From Ructibacterium gallinarum (lineage in GTDB: Bacteria; Bacillota; Clostridia; Monoglobales; Monoglobaceae), in assembly GCF_014982785.1 (NCBI RefSeq), contig NZ_JADCKB010000002.1, positions 1-64,000 on the forward strand: 64,000 nucleotides of DNA, in the 5' to 3' direction. The position numbers and the translations under genes were made by a program. Below the pieces are notes generated by a model that saw only the letters and a list, made by a program, of their open reading frames with translations, had not been told where the DNA came from and ran no database searches. This document shows, in pieces, positions 1 through 7,744 of the stretch (the stretch's first letter is position 1; each line of letters starts with the position of its first letter).

Positions 1-150
1 CGTCATTGCTTGCTTTTCCCGCAATCGCTCTCTACCGTACCTTTGTACGCCGACGAAAGCGATTACGGAAAATCTAACTTCCTTTTTCGGCATCTGCCAG
101 CGTGTCGATACTTTATCGACACGCTGAACCACGCGATAGTCGCGTGGTTG
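1..150. repeat. Cluster of three strong hairpins
   Basis: No coding potential is evident. Three inverted repeats follow one another. Arms at 14-29 and 58-72 pair with one bulge and one mismatch and enclose a small stem at 36-40/45-49. Arms at 98-110 and 114-126 pair perfectly over 13 bp with a 3-base loop. Arms at 127-136 and 140-149 pair perfectly over 10 bp with loop TAG. None is followed by a clear T-run. Bases 1-24 resemble 56667-56690 downstream of the tRNA gene (19 of 24 identical by eye), so this may be a copy of a dispersed palindromic element. Bases 151-255 hold nothing I recognise. Confidence 0.6.
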
Positions 151-255
151 GATAGAGGTTAACCAATGAGAAAAATGAAATTATAAAAAGGTGTGAGAAT
201 AAATCTGTACCATGATACATTTACTATATATCAAATCTTCTTTTTAAAGCGTAAT

Positions 256-588
256 TCAAATTCTGTTTTTGTCACCCCATTCGCACATACTATCTAAGAT
301 AGGAATTAGAGATTTTCCTCTGTCGGTCAGGCTATATTCCACTTTTGGTGGGATTTGTGGATACTCTTCCCTATGAACAAGCTGATCTGCTTCTAATTCT
401 TTTAAAGAGGAACTAAGCGTCTTATAGGAAATTTCTCCTATATATTTTTTCATTTCATTAAAGCGTACAACTCCAAATTCCATAAGTGTATAAAGTATGG
501 TCATCTTATATTTTCCATTTATTAGTGAAAGGGTATAACTAAATCCGGTAGTCCCCAAAGTCTCATTAGAAATACAACGTTCGCTCAT
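256..588 (-). CDS. HxlR-family winged-helix transcriptional regulator
   Basis: This 110-residue protein has the full HxlR layout: an N-terminal Cys (residue 5), a winged helix over about residues 18-90 with the FNEMKKYIGEISYKTLSSSL recognition region, and a PPKVEYSLTDRGKSL wing. HxlR proteins such as YodB and CatR sense electrophiles or oxidants through an N-terminal Cys and repress divergently placed flavin reductase genes; the Cys and the gene arrangement both match. It is divergent from two FMN-binding oxidoreductases, and a dyad at 606-653 in the shared promoter region is its likely operator. The inducer is unknown. Confidence 0.9.
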   Translation of the reverse strand: MSERCISNETLGTTGFSYTLSLINGKYKMTILYTLMEFGVVRFNEMKKYIGEISYKTLSSSLKELEADQLVHREEYPQIPPKVEYSLTDRGKSLIPILDSMCEWGDKNRI

Positions 589-605
589 ATTACACTCTCC
601 TATAG

Positions 606-653
606 GTAAGTATTAGACATTGATGTAAGTATCGCACTTTAATGTGCGTACTT
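606..653. promoter_or_regulatory. Putative HxlR operator (repeats and dyad)
   Basis: GTAAGTAT occurs at 606-613 and again at 625-632. An imperfect dyad, AAGTA.CGCAC (627-637) against GTGCGTACTT (644-653), overlaps the -35 box of the divergent flavoprotein promoter. TAAGTA/TACTT half-sites resemble those known for YodB-like HxlR regulators. The assignment is inferred from position and symmetry. Confidence 0.55.
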
Positions 654-679
654 GTTTTTTTATTAATTCTTGATATAAT
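652..679 (+). promoter_or_regulatory. Sigma-A promoter of the flavoprotein genes
   Basis: TTGTTT (652-657), a 16-bp spacer and a perfect TATAAT (674-679) preceded by TGA (extended -10). The start codon at 734 follows an AAAAGGAGG ribosome site. The -35 box lies under the inferred HxlR operator, which fits repression. Confidence 0.6.
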
Positions 680-733
680 TATAGCATGAATAGTAAAACA
701 TGTCAAACTTAAGCCTAAAAGGAGGAATTTTAT

Positions 734-1279
734 ATGAGTAAAAAAATTGTTGTAATCACGGGTAGTCCCAGAAAAAACGGAAACAGTTTCGCTATGACGG
801 ATGCATTTATCAAAGCTGCCGAAGCAAAAGGGCATAGCGTAACCAGATTTGATGCCGCAATGATGAAAATTGGCGGTTGCCACGCTTGCGAGACATGCTT
901 TAAAACCGGAAAGGCTTGTTCTTTTGACGATGATTTCAATACTATTGCGCCAGTCATATTGGAATCCGATGTAATTGTTTTCACTATGCCGGTTTACTGG
1001 TATTCTATACCGTCTCAAATCAAGGGTGTAATTGATCGTATCTACTCATTGGTCGTTGGCGGTAAAGATATTTTCGGAAAGGGCTGCGCTCTGATTGCCT
1101 GCTGTGAGGAAAATGATATGACTGTTCTGGACGGAGTAAGAGTTCCTATAGAGCGTACCGCTGCACTTAACAAATGGAACATGATAGGAGAAGTGCTGAT
1201 TCCGGGTGTTTTGAATGTGGGAGATATTGATAAGACAGATGGTTGCCTGCAAGCGGCTGCGCTGGCAGATAAAATCTAA
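734..1279 (+). CDS. NADPH-dependent FMN reductase/iron-sulfur flavoprotein-like oxidoreductase
   Basis: A 181-residue flavodoxin-fold protein. The FMN phosphate loop GSPRKNGNS is at residues 10-18, and the second flavin-contact segment MPVYWYSIPSQIKGVIDR is around residue 86. Between them, GCHACETCFKTGKAC gives a C-x2-C-x2-C-x6-C spacing, which fits the compact cysteine motif of iron-sulfur flavoproteins (Isf), so a cluster beside the FMN is possible though many relatives keep similar Cys without proof of a cluster. Strong AAAAGGAGG site. It heads a two-gene unit under an HxlR regulator, which suggests a quinone, nitro or disulfide stress role. The substrate is not predictable. Confidence 0.85.
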   Translation: MSKKIVVITGSPRKNGNSFAMTDAFIKAAEAKGHSVTRFDAAMMKIGGCHACETCFKTGKACSFDDDFNTIAPVILESDVIVFTMPVYWYSIPSQIKGVIDRIYSLVVGGKDIFGKGCALIACCEENDMTVLDGVRVPIERTAALNKWNMIGEVLIPGVLNVGDIDKTDGCLQAAALADKI

Positions 1280-1302
1280 TTGGAAAGGGATGTCTATGAT
1301 CA

Positions 1303-1848
1303 ATGAATAAAAAAATTGTGATATTGAACGGCAGTCCTCGTAAAAAAGGAAACACCGCTACTCTTGTAGAAGCGTTTACAAAGGGCGCAGAAAGCGCCGG
1401 GAACACAGTTACAGAATTTTTTCTCAATAGCATGGATATCCACGGTTGTAAGGGTTGCTTTGGCGGACACAGCGGCAAGGAATGTCCTTGTGTTCAAAAG
1501 GATGATATGGCGAAAATTTATCCGGAAGTTAAAAACAGTGACATCATTATTCTTGCAAGTCCTTTATATTATTGGACAATCAGCGGACAACTCAAAACAG
1601 CTCTTGACCGTTTGTTTGCACTGGAAGAAGGAGAAGAAAATCTTCTCAGAGAAAATAAATCATCAGCTCTGTTAATGGCGGCAGAAGGCAATGGTTTTGC
1701 TGACGCCGTACTTTACTATGATCATCTTATGGAACATCTCAGATGGAAAAACCTCGGTCATATTTTGGCAGGAGGAAACATGGATGTAGGTGATATCAAA
1801 GGCAAGCCGGAACTTCAACAGGCCTATGATCTGGGAAAATCTATTTAA
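1303..1848 (+). CDS. NADPH-dependent FMN reductase, flavodoxin family
   Basis: A second 181-residue flavodoxin-like protein, 23 bases after the first and clearly a distant paralogue: GSPRKKGNTATL loop near residue 10, SPLYYWTISGQLKTALDR around residue 85. Its Cys pattern differs (GCKGCFGGHSGKECPC, C-x2-C-x8-C-x-C), so a cluster is less certain. Co-transcribed with the upstream gene. It probably forms a flavin-dependent reductase that may work with, or duplicate, its neighbour. The downstream flavin reductase remnant suggests this was once a three-gene redox unit. Confidence 0.85.
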   Translation: MNKKIVILNGSPRKKGNTATLVEAFTKGAESAGNTVTEFFLNSMDIHGCKGCFGGHSGKECPCVQKDDMAKIYPEVKNSDIIILASPLYYWTISGQLKTALDRLFALEEGEENLLRENKSSALLMAAEGNGFADAVLYYDHLMEHLRWKNLGHILAGGNMDVGDIKGKPELQQAYDLGKSI

Positions 1849-1879
1849 CACAGTTTTATGCAGAAAGGTATTGATACAC

Positions 1880-2131
1880 ATGAAAAAACCACTTTGCCGA
1901 AGGCATCGCAACGGACCTCTCCCAACCCGATAACTATTGTCTGTACACAAAAACCTGACGGATCTGCGAATCTTGCCACAGTATCCTAAGGTGGTTCTTA
2001 CGATTCCGGGCAAGGAAAATGCAGAAGCCGCACTTACCTGTAGAAACACAAGAGGCCGTGATACAGATAAGGCTGCAAAGTTCAATGTTGCGCTGAATGG
2101 AATTGCGGAAAGTTCTATCAAAATTCTTGAC
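1880..2131 (+). pseudogene. Decayed flavin reductase family gene
   Basis: ATG at 1880 follows an AGAAAGG site, but the reading frame shifts repeatedly. Reading across frames gives, in order, TLPKA, GIATDLSQPDNYCLYTK, KPDGSANLATVS and, after a missing stretch, PKVVLTIPGKENAEAAL and later SSIKI. This order matches flavin reductase-like proteins commonly found with such flavodoxins (recognised from memory, not searched). At least two frameshifts, an internal deletion and loss of the C-terminus are visible. The 3' end runs into a sequence resembling an insertion-sequence end, so an insertion and deletion probably killed it. Confidence 0.7.
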
Positions 2132-2134
2132 ATC

Positions 2135-2218
2135 TATTCCTTGCATTAACTTTCTTAAATTTTCTTTTCTTTCTTTTTCTGCTGCCCGTTCTTCCGGACT
2201 TAATTTGTACCTTGGCAT
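2135..2218 (-). pseudogene. N-terminal stub of a transposase, probably IS256/Mutator type
   Basis: ATG at 2218 has a GGAGG site and encodes MPRYKLSPEERAAEKERKEN and about ten further residues before similarity stops at the join with the flavin reductase remnant. The RYKLSPEER...KE(N/R)LRKL start is familiar from IS256-type transposases (memory, unverified). Only about 28-30 codons survive. Confidence 0.4.
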
Positions 2219-2225
2219 TTTTAAA

Positions 2226-2265
2226 ACCTCCAAAATGATATATTATTATATATCATCTTGGAGGT
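2226..2265 (-). promoter_or_regulatory. 18-bp hairpin covering the transposase ribosome site
   Basis: Arms 2226-2243 and 2248-2265 are complementary with one mismatch around a TATT loop. On the minus strand the second arm contains the GGAGG site of the transposase stub, so the folded RNA would hide it. Such structures are known in several insertion sequences, where they block translation of read-through transcripts. Confidence 0.6.
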
Positions 2266-2296
2266 GTCGTAAACACTTTACACAAAACCCGGAGTT
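2255..2296. mobile_element. Probable left end of an IS256-like element
   Basis: The minus strand here reads TGTGTAAAGTGTTTACGACACC directly outside the hairpin (written as TGTGTAAAGTGTTT then ACGACACC). GTGTAAAGTG...CACC ends are typical of IS256-family inverted repeats. The exact boundary and target duplication cannot be fixed because the right end is lost. Confidence 0.35.
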
Positions 2297-2356
2297 GTCT
2301 CAACAAAAATCTATTAATAAACTATTATAGCTTTGTTTCACACTTTAGTTCAATAT

Positions 2357-3655
2357 TTAGGGTAAATATGCACCTTGCTGAATCAGCAGACTTCTCAACA
2401 CATGCATATCTATTTGCCGCAGCGCTGCATTTGCCTTATTTGCCAGAGCGGCGCTGGTTCCCGCCGCCATACCTGTAATAAAACAGCATGGCATGACTCG
2501 CATGGATCCCATCATCGCCCGTTCTGCGCCAACACACCTTCCGGCAACAAGTACATTGTCTAATTTCTTAGGAAGCAAAGACCGATAAGAAATTCCATAG
2601 CTCTTTCCTTTTTGATATCCTTGGGCATAAAATTCTCCCTCTTCTGTCTTAACACCAATGGTATGGGAATGAATGTCAATGGGATAACAATATCTGCCTA
2701 TCTCATCTGCAAAAACGGCGTGATTTTGATAATCCTCTAAGCGAGCCATATACTCGCATACAATACGTCGCGTCTCCCGTATCCCTAAAATATCCCCCGT
2801 AAGCAGCAATTTGGCATTTTCATAACCCTCCAAATAATGCGTATAATAGTATTCATATTCCCGCATTCGTTTTCGCGCTTGCACGATTCCGTCTGTGATA
2901 GATTTTTCATCTGTTCCATCCACATGAAAAACATGTCCAATATTTCCGCCGCCGTAATGTCTGTCAAAACGCCACATTCCTGGTAAACCCGGATCTTTTA
3001 TTGTAAAAACGCCATCTTCAAACGCTTGCTTTAGGCAACGATTATCCGGGTCACGCCCAAGCTCTACCACCGCCCGGCTCCAATCAATATCTCCCCAAAT
3101 ACTGCACAGGGTCGCAGGCATTGTGTTTCCCTGCTTGTCTCCAAAGGCAAAATCCGCTCCGGCCGCCACAGACAAAAACCCGTCTCCCGTAGCATCAATA
3201 AAATACTTTGCCCTCACCGCAAAAATCTGTTCATGTCCTTGTAAAATTGCATACTCTACCGTATTTCCGGACATTTGCACATCCAGCAAAGCCGTATCAA
3301 ACAAAAACGTTATTCCAGCCTCACACACCATGTCGTCATAAATTGTTTTCAGCTTTTCTACAGGAATTGAAAATTCTATGGTTGTATCATCGATATTGCC
3401 ATAAAGCTTGTCAAAAATTTCCCGGCCAATCCCCCCTGCAAGAAAATGTACTCCGTCTGAAAACCGCATAAAAGCCGGCACCTTGGCCACCGTTGCCGCC
3501 CCGCCAAAGCACTGCTCCTTTTCAAACAGACATACTTTTGCCCCGTTTCTTGCGGCGCTGACCGCCGCAGCAACGCCAGCGGGCCCTCCTCCGACAACGC
3601 AAACGTCCGTTTCGTATCGAACCTCTATCTGCTTTTCATATTTGATTTGATTCAT
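2357..3655 (-). CDS. FAD-dependent oxidoreductase, glycan-locus type
   Basis: 432 residues with an N-terminal Rossmann FAD site VVGGGPAGVAAAVSAARNGA (about 21-40) ending in an acidic LFEKE, a mid-protein YFIDATGDGFLS strand where FAD_oxidored proteins contact the flavin, and a C-terminal VLVAGRCVGAERAMMGSMR block. No signal peptide, so cytoplasmic. It belongs to the large, mostly uncharacterised FAD_oxidored group often found beside polysaccharide lyase and hydrolase genes. It is last in the 31-kb minus-strand locus, 96 bases after the second lyase gene. Oxidation of an unusual sugar or of a lyase product is a reasonable guess, not shown. Confidence 0.85.
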   Translation of the reverse strand: MNQIKYEKQIEVRYETDVCVVGGGPAGVAAAVSAARNGAKVCLFEKEQCFGGAATVAKVPAFMRFSDGVHFLAGGIGREIFDKLYGNIDDTTIEFSIPVEKLKTIYDDMVCEAGITFLFDTALLDVQMSGNTVEYAILQGHEQIFAVRAKYFIDATGDGFLSVAAGADFAFGDKQGNTMPATLCSIWGDIDWSRAVVELGRDPDNRCLKQAFEDGVFTIKDPGLPGMWRFDRHYGGGNIGHVFHVDGTDEKSITDGIVQARKRMREYEYYYTHYLEGYENAKLLLTGDILGIRETRRIVCEYMARLEDYQNHAVFADEIGRYCYPIDIHSHTIGVKTEEGEFYAQGYQKGKSYGISYRSLLPKKLDNVLVAGRCVGAERAMMGSMRVMPCCFITGMAAGTSAALANKANAALRQIDMHVLRSLLIQQGAYLP

Positions 3656-3751
3656 GCTGCTGACCTATCCTTTCTGTCTTCTGCATTCCATTCACATTCT
3701 ACCGGCATTCAAACCGTTTCGTCAAAACTTACTGCGCAAAGCAATTTTACC

Positions 3752-6700
3752 CTACACAACTAACTTTTTTACATCCGAGAGAGGACACAAATTGTCCCAA
3801 AGCATCACTTTGACCTCTGTGCCTTCTGCTGGAAGAGGAAGACTTTTTTCTAAACGCTTGTCTATAAAATCCTCCAGCATGATGGAATCAAGCAATACAT
3901 CATCTTGGTAGAATCCTATCATCACACGGGGAAGATTATATTCATCTGCAAGTGCAGCTTTTATCTTCAAAGAGTCCCCGTTTATAGAACATACCAAATC
4001 ATTGCCTGATAAATCATATGTCACAAGCTTGAGGTTATCCAAATAAACATTTCCTTTCATTCCATTATTGAGCACAAATCCAAATTTGGTAAAATCAAAC
4101 CTGTCTCGTGCCGACAGTCCTCCAACTGCAAGTTCTTCGTCAATATAGAGGTCGGCGGTTTGTTTATCCTGCACAACAATTCGAATGGGAATAAATTTTT
4201 TCATTTTATATGTTCCCGCTTCTGTAAAATCGGCATCATCTTTCTGTCTATAACGCAAGGTGTAACCATCCTCCTGATACACCAGCTGATAGTAGCTGCC
4301 CAAATAAAAATTAAAGGAACCTGCCGTCAGTTTGGGATATAAATCAAAGCAAAATTCATAATTTTGAGACACACCCAACCGTGAAGAGAAATCCATCTTC
4401 ATCTCCACTGCCGCAACTCCACCATTTATTTCTTTTCCATAAGCCAATACCAAGTCGCCTTCTCCCGCAGGCGGTTCCGGCACATCAGAAGCAACGCTCC
4501 AATCCGCAATGGGCGTTTGATTTACCTCACCGGCACTCTCGCCCAAACGCACTGTCAATGTCACTTTGCCGCTGCCTATCAGACGAATGGCAACCTTGCG
4601 CACTCCCGTATTGGGATTTTGTCCCTCTCCCTGAGGAGACGATGGCAAGGGTTTTGCGTCCATGATAGAAATCTCTGCCGATTCGGCACTTGTCTCAAAG
4701 CTGAGAAACAGACTTTGATTGCCGCTGCGAGAGGTAAGCAAAACGGTATGGTCATTCACCACCTGCGCATTCTCCCGGGTGTGCATAAACCAGTAAATTT
4801 CCGAATGATCCTTATTCAGCGTAATTTCATCACGAATGGTTAAGCTGCGGTAATTCTCCCCCACATAAAAACCACGCAAAAACTTATCTGCATCAGCATA
4901 GGATTCGCTCAAATCATAAACGCCAAAGGCGCCGTCTTCACCTTCCTCCGCAGCAATGAGCGGGGCATACGTATTGCTCCGCTGGTTCATGCCCTTGTTA
5001 TTGTTGATGGTGATGGTGTTATGCCCTTCTGTCCGCATTCGATAACGCTCAGATCCCGGCAAGGATGAATTATAATCTTCGGCTGGCAGAGAATATGCCC
5101 AGCGCACGCCATTGAGATCAAAGACAAAATCACCATTGTCGTTGTGGGAATGGTAAAACGAAACCGGCCCGCCATGCGCCGCCACAAAAAGTCCGTCATA
5201 ATCCGTATAATCCTCGTGTACAGAGAACATTTCCAATCCACGGGTGGTATACATACGGGGCATTGTTTTGATCTGATCTATAGTCACCGCCGGATCATAA
5301 AACAACGCATCAAATACATCGGCGGTGATTTTTTTCATCCGTCCGTCATATCCCTGAATCAGAGTCGCTTTGCGAGCAGCAAGCAGTTCCGGCTGATCAA
5401 AATACTGTCCCAGAAACGCCATTGGATAATTGGCATAAGAATTTTCTTCTCCGCAATCGTGATAGTTATAAGAGGCAACCATACTGCGAAGCGCCAGATT
5501 GGCAGGTCCCGTCTCCTTGGTTCCCGGAAAATTGGAGAGCTTGAAATTGGTGCCATAGACTTCCTCCAGGCAGGTATAAACATATGCCATAGACCTTGCT
5601 ACAATGGTCCAATAATTGGTGCTCTCTACCCAGGAACCGTCTGGATACAGATTTTTAAAGGTATATTCCAGGCTGCGGATGCTATGCCAAAGCAAATCGC
5701 TGCATACCTCCGGATAATCTTCCATAAACGCAAGAGCCATCATCAGACTTCCCGAATTGGTCCACGCATTGTAATTGCTGATCCACTTGTTATAATAGCC
5801 AATGACATTGATGTTGCCATCATTGCCGCCCCGTACCGGGGAACGTCCGTAAAATCCCTCCGTTATCACTGTCAGATGAAGCCGCAGCGCATTTTCCCGG
5901 ATATTCTGACGCTGTTCTTCACTCAAAGCGTCATAAAACCAGTCATACCCGATTGCAATTCCGGCACCATAGGATCCGGTGTCAATGGGATGCCCCGGAT
6001 TAATATCCGGAAAATCATTTAACGCATTTAAATTTTTCCAGGCACTATCTACATATTTTTGCTCCCCTGTCATCTGATAAGCAAAACCACAGCGCATCAT
6101 ACGATCCCGCAGCCGATCTGCCATGGTGGTGGTTCGCAAATCATCCTGATATTCAAATCGGATGGGAGACTGTGTACAATCATCATCTGCACCTTTGATA
6201 ATATCATTGACAACCTGTTCCATATAAGGATCCGTCTCCGCCAGCGTCTTGATACGGGCAAAATCATCTGCGTCTGCCATAATGCGGGGGTGTTGTTCCC
6301 CGTGATTCGTTGCTGTATTGAAATCCTCCAATAACGCTTCTCTTGTCGGCCGATCAAAAAGAAGGAAATCATAAATGTATTGCAAAGGGGTAAAGCGATC
6401 GATATAACCGGTGTTGATTGTGCGCTTATCATAAGGGGTTTCATCTACAACGTCAAAGGGCAGCGGTTCAGCGGCGGTCAAAATCAAGCCATTGGTATCA
6501 TCAAATACGTACTGTCCCAGCAGTGCAGACGCCAGCTGTAGCACCGGCACCAGACGAACCCCAGCTGCATTTTGGATCTCATTCTTCAGCTCAACACTTT
6601 GATTTCCCAAAACGGCCTGATTCCCGTTCAGGACAACAGCGCAATCATAAGCACGATTAAAATCCTCCAGCGCAACATAAAGTTCCCCGTTTTCGTAAAT

Positions 6701-7744
6701 CGGCTCTGCGGTCATATCCGATTTTTCACCATGACTGTAGACATTTTTTCCGTAATAATGAAAGGCGGTTTTATCTGCCAAATAATCCCGGATTTCCTGA
6801 TCATCTCCAAACATAGATGTACGGGTCTCCTCACCTTCCGGCTGCCCTGCATAGGGCTTATCCAATCCCGTAAATTCCACATTTCTGCACTCCAAGGTTC
6901 CGGTGTATGCACCCGGGCGGCACTGAATACGCATCATATGCAGCACTTCCAGGTTGCTGTCAAAATCTGCGTTGTCTAATATTTTTTCCCCTTGCAGAAA
7001 AAGCGTCACTTTATGGTTTTCCAAGTTTAAATACATCGTAATGCGAAACCACTCTCCCTGCTGGACAGCCTGATTCACGGTTTGCTGATGAAACAAGGTC
7101 ATATTTCCATTTTTATCAATGGCCACCGGATAGACATTGACCTGCTCGCTTCCACGGTTTTCCCGCAGCTGAAACAAGTACAATTTGCTGTCTCCTTGAA
7201 ACGCATACCGAAACTCTCCGGACAGTTTGAAATATGGGTATACCTTTTGACTGCGATAGGTAGAAAAAATTTTTGCGGCAACGTCAATATAACAATCCTC
7301 ATCTGTTGTCTTATTAAAAATAATACGGTCTCCCTTTTGGGGGTTTTTGTAGTCAAATTTTTCACATATAATTTCATTGGATTTCGGGAACAAGGTTGTG
7401 TTGGGATATCCGACGTATCGGTGTGTGATATAATTGCTCTTAAAAAAGCTAAAATCTCCCAAATCATCTGTAAACGCAGGCATTTCTCCTCCTGGCGTAC
7501 TTATGTAAAGGGGCAGACCAAGTGTCGCTTTGTCAATGATCTGTGCAGAAGCGCCCAAAGAAGCATCTTCTCCAATAGAAGAAAAAAGAGAATCGGCTTC
7601 CTTGATTTGGGCACCGTCAAAACCAGCCATGCCCTGAAAGTTTTGTTCATACACCGCCGTGCCGTCTTCCAAGGCCTGTACCAAAACAGTACCGCTGCAC
7701 AGCAGGATCAAAAAAGCTACCCAACACAATACCCTCTTATTCAT
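3752..7744 (-). CDS. Secreted heparinase II/III-type polysaccharide lyase (1330 aa)
   Basis: Signal peptide at residues 1-24. A beta-sandwich follows (about 90-295), then a copper-amine-oxidase-N-like stalk domain (about 335-425), an alpha/alpha toroid (about 485-830) with GYYNKWISNYNAW near 649-661, and the heparinase II/III beta-sandwich whose signature HSHNDNGDF lies at 865-873 with EGHNT at 906-910. Lyases of this superfamily cleave uronic-acid polysaccharides by beta-elimination with Tyr/His/Asn. C-terminal extras are a LamG-like module (about 1100-1245) and the locus-wide C-terminal module (about 1250-1330). The start overlaps the AraC gene stop as TAATG, so it is translationally coupled. 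Substrate is unknown; it is a close paralogue of the 21425-25783 gene. Confidence 0.88.
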   Translation of the reverse strand: MNKRVLCWVAFLILLCSGTVLVQALEDGTAVYEQNFQGMAGFDGAQIKEADSLFSSIGEDASLGASAQIIDKATLGLPLYISTPGGEMPAFTDDLGDFSFFKSNYITHRYVGYPNTTLFPKSNEIICEKFDYKNPQKGDRIIFNKTTDEDCYIDVAAKIFSTYRSQKVYPYFKLSGEFRYAFQGDSKLYLFQLRENRGSEQVNVYPVAIDKNGNMTLFHQQTVNQAVQQGEWFRITMYLNLENHKVTLFLQGEKILDNADFDSNLEVLHMMRIQCRPGAYTGTLECRNVEFTGLDKPYAGQPEGEETRTSMFGDDQEIRDYLADKTAFHYYGKNVYSHGEKSDMTAEPIYENGELYVALEDFNRAYDCAVVLNGNQAVLGNQSVELKNEIQNAAGVRLVPVLQLASALLGQYVFDDTNGLILTAAEPLPFDVVDETPYDKRTINTGYIDRFTPLQYIYDFLLFDRPTREALLEDFNTATNHGEQHPRIMADADDFARIKTLAETDPYMEQVVNDIIKGADDDCTQSPIRFEYQDDLRTTTMADRLRDRMMRCGFAYQMTGEQKYVDSAWKNLNALNDFPDINPGHPIDTGSYGAGIAIGYDWFYDALSEEQRQNIRENALRLHLTVITEGFYGRSPVRGGNDGNINVIGYYNKWISNYNAWTNSGSLMMALAFMEDYPEVCSDLLWHSIRSLEYTFKNLYPDGSWVESTNYWTIVARSMAYVYTCLEEVYGTNFKLSNFPGTKETGPANLALRSMVASYNYHDCGEENSYANYPMAFLGQYFDQPELLAARKATLIQGYDGRMKKITADVFDALFYDPAVTIDQIKTMPRMYTTRGLEMFSVHEDYTDYDGLFVAAHGGPVSFYHSHNDNGDFVFDLNGVRWAYSLPAEDYNSSLPGSERYRMRTEGHNTITINNNKGMNQRSNTYAPLIAAEEGEDGAFGVYDLSESYADADKFLRGFYVGENYRSLTIRDEITLNKDHSEIYWFMHTRENAQVVNDHTVLLTSRSGNQSLFLSFETSAESAEISIMDAKPLPSSPQGEGQNPNTGVRKVAIRLIGSGKVTLTVRLGESAGEVNQTPIADWSVASDVPEPPAGEGDLVLAYGKEINGGVAAVEMKMDFSSRLGVSQNYEFCFDLYPKLTAGSFNFYLGSYYQLVYQEDGYTLRYRQKDDADFTEAGTYKMKKFIPIRIVVQDKQTADLYIDEELAVGGLSARDRFDFTKFGFVLNNGMKGNVYLDNLKLVTYDLSGNDLVCSINGDSLKIKAALADEYNLPRVMIGFYQDDVLLDSIMLEDFIDKRLEKSLPLPAEGTEVKVMLWDNLCPLSDVKKLVV

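Noticed and set aside
5144-6022. Long plus-strand frames opposite the lyase genes
   Set aside because: They are the reverse frame of a clear lyase reading frame and have no ribosome site or recognisable motif; several similar ones occur opposite the other large genes.
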